A stretch of 9,257 nucleotides of DNA from an uncultured Oscillospiraceae bacterium (GTDB taxonomy: Bacteria > Bacillota_A > Clostridia > Oscillospirales > Oscillospiraceae): NCBI GenBank assembly GCA_947631215.1, contig CANRKN010000081.1, forward strand, positions 1-9,257, given 5' to 3'. Shown here piece by piece: positions 5,508 to 9,257 of the stretch. Position 1 is the stretch's first letter. Each line of letters opens with the position of its first letter. A model generated the notes under the pieces. The model ran no database searches. It was not told the DNA's origin and saw only the letters and a program-made list of their open reading frames with translations. The position numbers were made by a program, and so were the translations under genes.

Positions 5508-6060
5508 CGGCCAGGAAAAGGACAAGACCGCCAATGGCAAGGGAGTCGAGGAAGAGGGCTTGAGCCTTCCCGATGACGGGCATGCCCTTTGGGAGTGGCC
5601 CACAAAATATGAAGGTAATGCCTGGAAATATATCTGGTTGGAAGCAGGATATTTGGCGATTCTCTTAATCATTGGCATCACTGTGCTGGTTTTGAATTAT
5701 ATTGGGTTGTTATACCATTGGTACAGTACAATCTCATGCGCGGATATCGCCGCGTCGAATACGATCTTCATGAAGGAAATGTACTGTGCTATTTTTGGGT
5801 TTCTTGGCGGCACAGTATATGGGATTAAAATATTATATAAAGCTGTGGCAAGAGGGAATTGGCACAGGGATAGGGTTTTGTGGCGGATATTCACCCCGTG
5901 GGTCTCTCTGATCCTCTCCCTCGTGCTTGCAAGTATTATGGCTGAAAGCATTTTTTCCAAAAACAATTATGCAGCTGTTATTATAGGATTCTTTGCGGGA
6001 TACTTCTCTGAAAGCGCGATCGGAAAACTGTACGAAATAGCAAAGATCTTGTTTAGTTAA
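5500..6060 (+). CDS. Small multi-pass membrane protein of unknown family, 186 aa
   Basis: No family is recognised. The first 40 residues are hydrophilic and charged (DNGQEKDKTANGKGVEEEG) and probably cytoplasmic. Four hydrophobic segments follow, at about 47-73 (YLAILLIIGITVLVLNYIGL), 95-115, 129-151 (WVSLILSLVLASIMAES) and 157-173 (YAAVIIGFFAGYFSES). A short amphipathic tail (IGKLYEIAKILFS) ends the protein. A basic loop, KAVARGNWHRDRVLWR, lies between segments 2 and 3 and is likely cytoplasmic. No signal peptide or catalytic motif is seen. The ATG at 5500 is chosen over upstream in-frame starts: AGGGGA (5487-5492) is well spaced and the start overlaps the HIT stop by 8 nt, typical of coupling. 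By position it could anchor the soluble partners at the membrane or be a pore-forming effector. That role is inferred, not shown. Confidence 0.8.
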   Translation: MDNGQEKDKTANGKGVEEEGLSLPDDGHALWEWPTKYEGNAWKYIWLEAGYLAILLIIGITVLVLNYIGLLYHWYSTISCADIAASNTIFMKEMYCAIFGFLGGTVYGIKILYKAVARGNWHRDRVLWRIFTPWVSLILSLVLASIMAESIFSKNNYAAVIIGFFAGYFSESAIGKLYEIAKILFS

Positions 6061-6072
6061 AAGAGAGATAGA

Positions 6073-8988
6073 ATGGGTATTATCGTTATTGGTGACAGTG
6101 GCGCATCCGTTTTTGATCCTCAAAATTTAACGACTGAGCAGATAGGGCAGAAAGCACAGGGGCTTTTAGAAATCCCAAGCCCCTGGCGTCTGCCTTTTCT
6201 TTGTGTTTCAACAGCTGTATTTGAACATTATCGGGATGCCGAAACCGATCAGGAAAGAACATCGGTGATCTCAGCTACCGCTCGGCATATCAGGCATTCT
6301 CTCCCAGAAATAGGCGTGCAGGATAGTGACATGGTGATCTTCCGCTCCTCAGGTGTAGAAGAAGGCATATCTGAACGCGGTCGGTATACTTCTCAGGAAA
6401 GCACTCTGGACGGTCTTGAGATTACGTTGAATTCTCTTTTTTCTACTTTGATAAACGGTCTTGAACTACCACCGAAAATGGCATATGTTGTTCAAAAATA
6501 TGTCCCGAATGCCGTATTAGGCCACTTATCAAATGAACGCCGCTTTTCAAGGGTCAAGCGCGACTGGGTATATGAATACGAACTCAGAGATGGAAATGTT
6601 GTGTCAGACAGGCTCGGAGTAAGATACTGGAGAACGGAGCCCAAGGATGTGGAAAAGTCTGAGTTGTCTTGTCCTTCCGCATCAGCAATACGTGCGAGCT
6701 TGTTCCTTGTTGCTTGGTACTATTCGAAAAAGATAGTTGCCGTCCATTTTGAGTTTTTATGGGACGGTGTGAGAGTGATTCTTGCTCAGGCTGATTTTGA
6801 AAAAAACATCGATGACAATCTATTCGATCCTAAAGATGTCAATTTAAAGGTAAATACTGACCTGTTTGCCTCGTTCAACGTGTTGAGGCTGGCCGGAGAA
6901 AGAGACAAAAAGTATTCTAAGGTCAATAACACCCTTATATATAAAAAGATAGGTCTTCCTACTGTGCCCCTTTATATCCTTGATGATACGACATATCTCC
7001 ATGAGCTCTCTCAAGGCATCATTTCCCCGCTGTTAGAGGCCGACCTAAGAGCTCTTGTCAGCAATTCCATTGTAGTAAGAACGGACATTGCAAATGCAAG
7101 AAAAGATCAAAAACAGCTCCTTGACCGCAGCAACGAGCTCAGGACCTATCCTTCCCTGTCGGAATGGCTATGTGCACAGCAAAAACTATTCAGATGTGGC
7201 AAGGAAATCGCGTTTTTATTTCATGTCTTTGTTCCAGCAACTGGCGCAGCTTTTGTAAACGCGTATCCCAATAGAAGGCTCGTGGAGATCGAGGCACTGT
7301 GGGGTCTCCCGGAAGGACTATATTACAACGCACACGACAAGATAACGGTCGATACGCGTTCCATCGATCCCGATATCATTTCCGAAGAACACACCGAAAT
7401 CGTTTCCAAAAGGCCCGCTTACAAAGAGTGTTTCATCGCTCCTGATGACAATGGACTATGGGTGCAAAAGCGAACCGCGCGTCCCTATGATTGGAGATTG
7501 TGTGTCGATGACGCGACGGCCAAACAAATCGCTGTGGAGTCCAGGAAAATTGCCAAGATCGCACGAACGTCGATTAGTGTGATGTGGTTTCTGGGCATTG
7601 ATAGGGACTACTACGGAACTGCAAATCTGGCATGGCATCATGAAGAATATTCTAGAGACAATTACACCACTTCGTCATATAAGAAGAAGTATTTTTCTGA
7701 AATGGAAATGGTTATCCGAAACGAACAGGATTACCAGGCTTTTGTATCCGATCCCCACATCAAGGCGGTCAAAATCCGTCCTGTTGATGACAAATTGCTC
7801 CGGGACAAGGATTTTTTGAAAAATGTCGGCGAAGAAGCCAAGAAAAAAGACGCCGCTATCATATTAGACGGCGCAGTCCTCGCGCACCCGCTTTATCAGC
7901 TGTGCAGAACAGGGGCAAGAGTGCTCACGCCAAGCCAGCGGGATTTGTATAAGGAAGAGGCCGTCTATAATAAACTTGTACGGGATAAGATTCCGGATAA
8001 GATATTAAGTAACGGAGAGAATATTTCCTGCTATATCCTAGAAGCTGACGCCCTTCTGCGTGCCCTTATGGAAAAGGCTGTCGAGGAAGCGATTGAAATC
8101 GCCATGGCCCCGTCACCGGATGATCTGATTGAAGAATTGGGTGATGAGTATGAAGTTCTCTCTTCTTTGCTGCGGCTATGCAACCAAGTCAAAGGGGTCG
8201 ATCCCCTACAGCGAAAGAACCAAGTCACCGAACCTGTGTATCCTTTTCCGGTATCTGTAGTACAAAAGGACCTGACGTTTGATCTAAAAAACCAGTCCAT
8301 GCGCAGAATATTCCGAACCGGCAATACTGTTTTTGTGGAAGAGGTATCATATGTAAGCTCAAAATTGCAAGTGGAGATACATTTCTACAGAGCCGGGCGG
8401 GAGATGTCCCCTGCACTTCAAGCTGGTAGCCAAAAGCTGACATCTGAGGTGAATATCAATAGAATCTTTAAATACGCAATGTCTCTCACCTGCTATACGC
8501 GGTTACAGGATATAAAGCGTGCCGTAGGGATCATGATGGCCGAGATAACAGTCTTGGCAGAACAGCATCGGAGCAGAGAGGATTTTATGCGCCTTATCAA
8601 GAAAAAGAGAGACGAGCGCGGCGGATTCTTAGGAGGGTATATGCTCAGATCGTCCTCTCTGTCTTCAGAAAGTGATGAGGACGAGATCTCCCAGGAATGT
8701 TTATCTCTCCCCGGAGAGGGATTTAGCACATTATCCATATTGGACTTTTCTGCAACAAAGAATGCTGACTTTCTTGATAAGGGGAGCGGAGAACTTGTGC
8801 TGCGTATATCGCTTCCTCTTTGTATAAATTCATACAAGACCACTTTTTATACTAACACAGTAAAAAAATACACGGGCAACAGCGGCTTTATAATCGAACT
8901 GAACAGGACCGGCTCCATCCTCAAGCTCTCCCTGTCAACGCAGGACGTCACCTCGCCGTTTACGCAACTCTCGTTCCCGCTTCAGTAA
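6073..8988 (+). CDS. PEP-synthase-like ATP-grasp / MazG-like pyrophosphohydrolase fusion, 971 aa
   Basis: Residues about 15-245 match the PEP synthase/PPDK ATP-binding domain: IGQKAQGLLE (24-33, like GGKGANL), IFRSSGVEEG (89-98, the VRSS Arg), MAYVVQKYV (136-144), and VHFEFLWDGVRVILAQAD (224-241, like DIEW...ILQARP). The Glu and Gln of that last motif are kept, but the usual Arg is Asp241. Residues about 265-545 form a second related module (IVVRTD at 333-338, EIEALWGLPEGLYY at 405-418). Residues about 545-620 may be a degenerate phosphohistidine swivel: ILDGAVLAHPLYQL with H605, and G614 in the expected register. Residues 632-705 are MazG/PRA-PH-like (YNKLVRDKIP), with EEAIE (671-675) and ELGD (688-691) as the metal-binding EExxE...ExxD. 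Residues about 725-971 are unassigned. The family link implies phosphoryl transfer from ATP plus NTP-to-NMP hydrolysis; the substrate is unknown. It starts 12 nt after the membrane gene and is the last operon gene. Confidence 0.85.
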   Translation: MGIIVIGDSGASVFDPQNLTTEQIGQKAQGLLEIPSPWRLPFLCVSTAVFEHYRDAETDQERTSVISATARHIRHSLPEIGVQDSDMVIFRSSGVEEGISERGRYTSQESTLDGLEITLNSLFSTLINGLELPPKMAYVVQKYVPNAVLGHLSNERRFSRVKRDWVYEYELRDGNVVSDRLGVRYWRTEPKDVEKSELSCPSASAIRASLFLVAWYYSKKIVAVHFEFLWDGVRVILAQADFEKNIDDNLFDPKDVNLKVNTDLFASFNVLRLAGERDKKYSKVNNTLIYKKIGLPTVPLYILDDTTYLHELSQGIISPLLEADLRALVSNSIVVRTDIANARKDQKQLLDRSNELRTYPSLSEWLCAQQKLFRCGKEIAFLFHVFVPATGAAFVNAYPNRRLVEIEALWGLPEGLYYNAHDKITVDTRSIDPDIISEEHTEIVSKRPAYKECFIAPDDNGLWVQKRTARPYDWRLCVDDATAKQIAVESRKIAKIARTSISVMWFLGIDRDYYGTANLAWHHEEYSRDNYTTSSYKKKYFSEMEMVIRNEQDYQAFVSDPHIKAVKIRPVDDKLLRDKDFLKNVGEEAKKKDAAIILDGAVLAHPLYQLCRTGARVLTPSQRDLYKEEAVYNKLVRDKIPDKILSNGENISCYILEADALLRALMEKAVEEAIEIAMAPSPDDLIEELGDEYEVLSSLLRLCNQVKGVDPLQRKNQVTEPVYPFPVSVVQKDLTFDLKNQSMRRIFRTGNTVFVEEVSYVSSKLQVEIHFYRAGREMSPALQAGSQKLTSEVNINRIFKYAMSLTCYTRLQDIKRAVGIMMAEITVLAEQHRSREDFMRLIKKKRDERGGFLGGYMLRSSSLSSESDEDEISQECLSLPGEGFSTLSILDFSATKNADFLDKGSGELVLRISLPLCINSYKTTFYTNTVKKYTGNSGFIIELNRTGSILKLSLSTQDVTSPFTQLSFPLQ

Positions 8989-9014
8989 TGCTGTCGCTGT
9001 CTTCTCGTTGTCGT

Positions 9015-9053
9015 AGCAATCTAATGATATTTTGCAAATATCGCTGTGTTGCT
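9015..9053. repeat. Nested symmetric dyad downstream of the operon
   Basis: GATATTT-TGC-AAATATC (9026-9042) is a perfect 7-bp inverted repeat. It is flanked at exactly 6 nt on each side by AGCAA (9015-9019) and TTGCT (9049-9053), which are also complementary. The whole 39-bp figure is symmetric. It lies 26 nt after the last gene's stop and before the terminator. It lacks a T-run, so it is not a terminator itself. It may be an mRNA 3'-protecting hairpin or a protein/recombinase site. Confidence 0.6.
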
Positions 9054-9115
9054 GCCCACAAACCCTTGAAAATAGGGACTTTCTCAAAAATACTATAAGG
9101 TCACTCGGACCAATG

Positions 9116-9152
9116 GCCCGGGAGCTAAATGCTCCCGGGCTTTTCTTTTTTT
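9116..9152 (+). terminator. Strong intrinsic terminator of the operon
   Basis: A perfect 10-bp stem GCCCGGGAGC (9116-9125)/GCTCCCGGGC (9131-9140) with a TAAAT loop is followed by TTTTCTTTTTTT. It lies about 130 nt after the last stop and closes the rightward operon. Confidence 0.95.
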
Positions 9153-9257
9153 GCGGGATGTCCGCTTACCCGCCGCAAAAGGAGGGTAGTGTAGAATAAG
9201 TTGCGCAAAAAGGAATAAGCAGAAAAAGAGACAAGGTTTGCAGTCTCTGGTAGAATG
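9153..9257. other. Right-edge intergenic stretch with small hairpins
   Basis: No gene is called. GCGGG (9153-9157) pairs with CCCGC (9169-9173), or alternatively TTGCGG (9151-9156) with CCGCAA (9173-9178). AGAGAC (9227-9232) pairs with GTCTCT (9243-9248). An AAAGGAGGG purine run at 9178-9186 looks like a ribosome site, but the GTG and TTG codons after it hit stops within a few codons. The ATG at the very end cannot be judged. Confidence 0.5.

Noticed and set aside
9061..9110. TTGAAA and TATAAG boxes suggesting a promoter
   Set aside because: The spacing is about 22 nt, too long, and a strong terminator follows immediately.

Overview
The window looks like an accessory (mobile or genomic-island) region of a gut-type Clostridia genome, probably Oscillospiraceae/Ruminococcaceae-like. 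This rests on protein style only: a Cys-Gln thioester surface adhesin with a TTG start and a strong AGGAGG-type ribosome site, an IS3-type transposase, a HigBA-like toxin-antitoxin pair and a lone D12-class adenine methyltransferase. Base composition shifts across the window. The adhesin and IS are visibly GC-richer than the three-gene operon on the right, which suggests pieces of different origin.

Layout, left to right. (1) 1-1334, minus: N-terminal 444 residues of a secreted thioester-domain surface protein, which runs off the left edge. (2) 1335-1681: no gene. It holds a minus-strand intrinsic terminator and a long 46-nt hairpin that folds better as minus-strand RNA, followed by the 3' end of an IS. 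(3) About 1596-2899: an IS3-family element with a single-frame 380-aa DDE transposase on the minus strand. (4) 2894-3608, plus: a consensus promoter, then a Gp49/HigB-like toxin and an XRE/HigA-like antitoxin. The promoter -35 lies in the last bases of the proposed IS end, and a dyad lies between -35 and -10. (5) 3659-3720: a hairpin between convergent genes. (6) 3778-4620, minus: a D12-class adenine-specific DNA methyltransferase with its own promoter. (7) 4818-9152, plus: a three-gene operon with its own promoter and strong terminator. It encodes a HIT-family nucleotide hydrolase/transferase, a small multi-pass membrane protein, and a 971-aa fusion of PEP-synthase/PPDK-like ATP-grasp, a possible phosphohistidine-swivel remnant, a MazG-like NTP pyrophosphohydrolase and an unassigned C-terminal region. 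(8) 8989-9257: no gene. It holds a symmetric nested dyad, the operon terminator and small hairpins.

The operon at 4884-8988 is the best candidate for an undescribed system. Its first and last genes both carry nucleotide-handling folds (HIT; ATP-grasp plus MazG) and flank a membrane protein whose start overlaps the HIT stop. It sits beside a toxin-antitoxin pair and a lone methyltransferase, which is the usual setting of defence or conflict islands. A role in making, sensing or destroying a modified nucleotide, with a membrane effector or anchor, is an inference from domains and context only. Antibiotic modification, as in rifampin phosphotransferase-type enzymes, is a real alternative.
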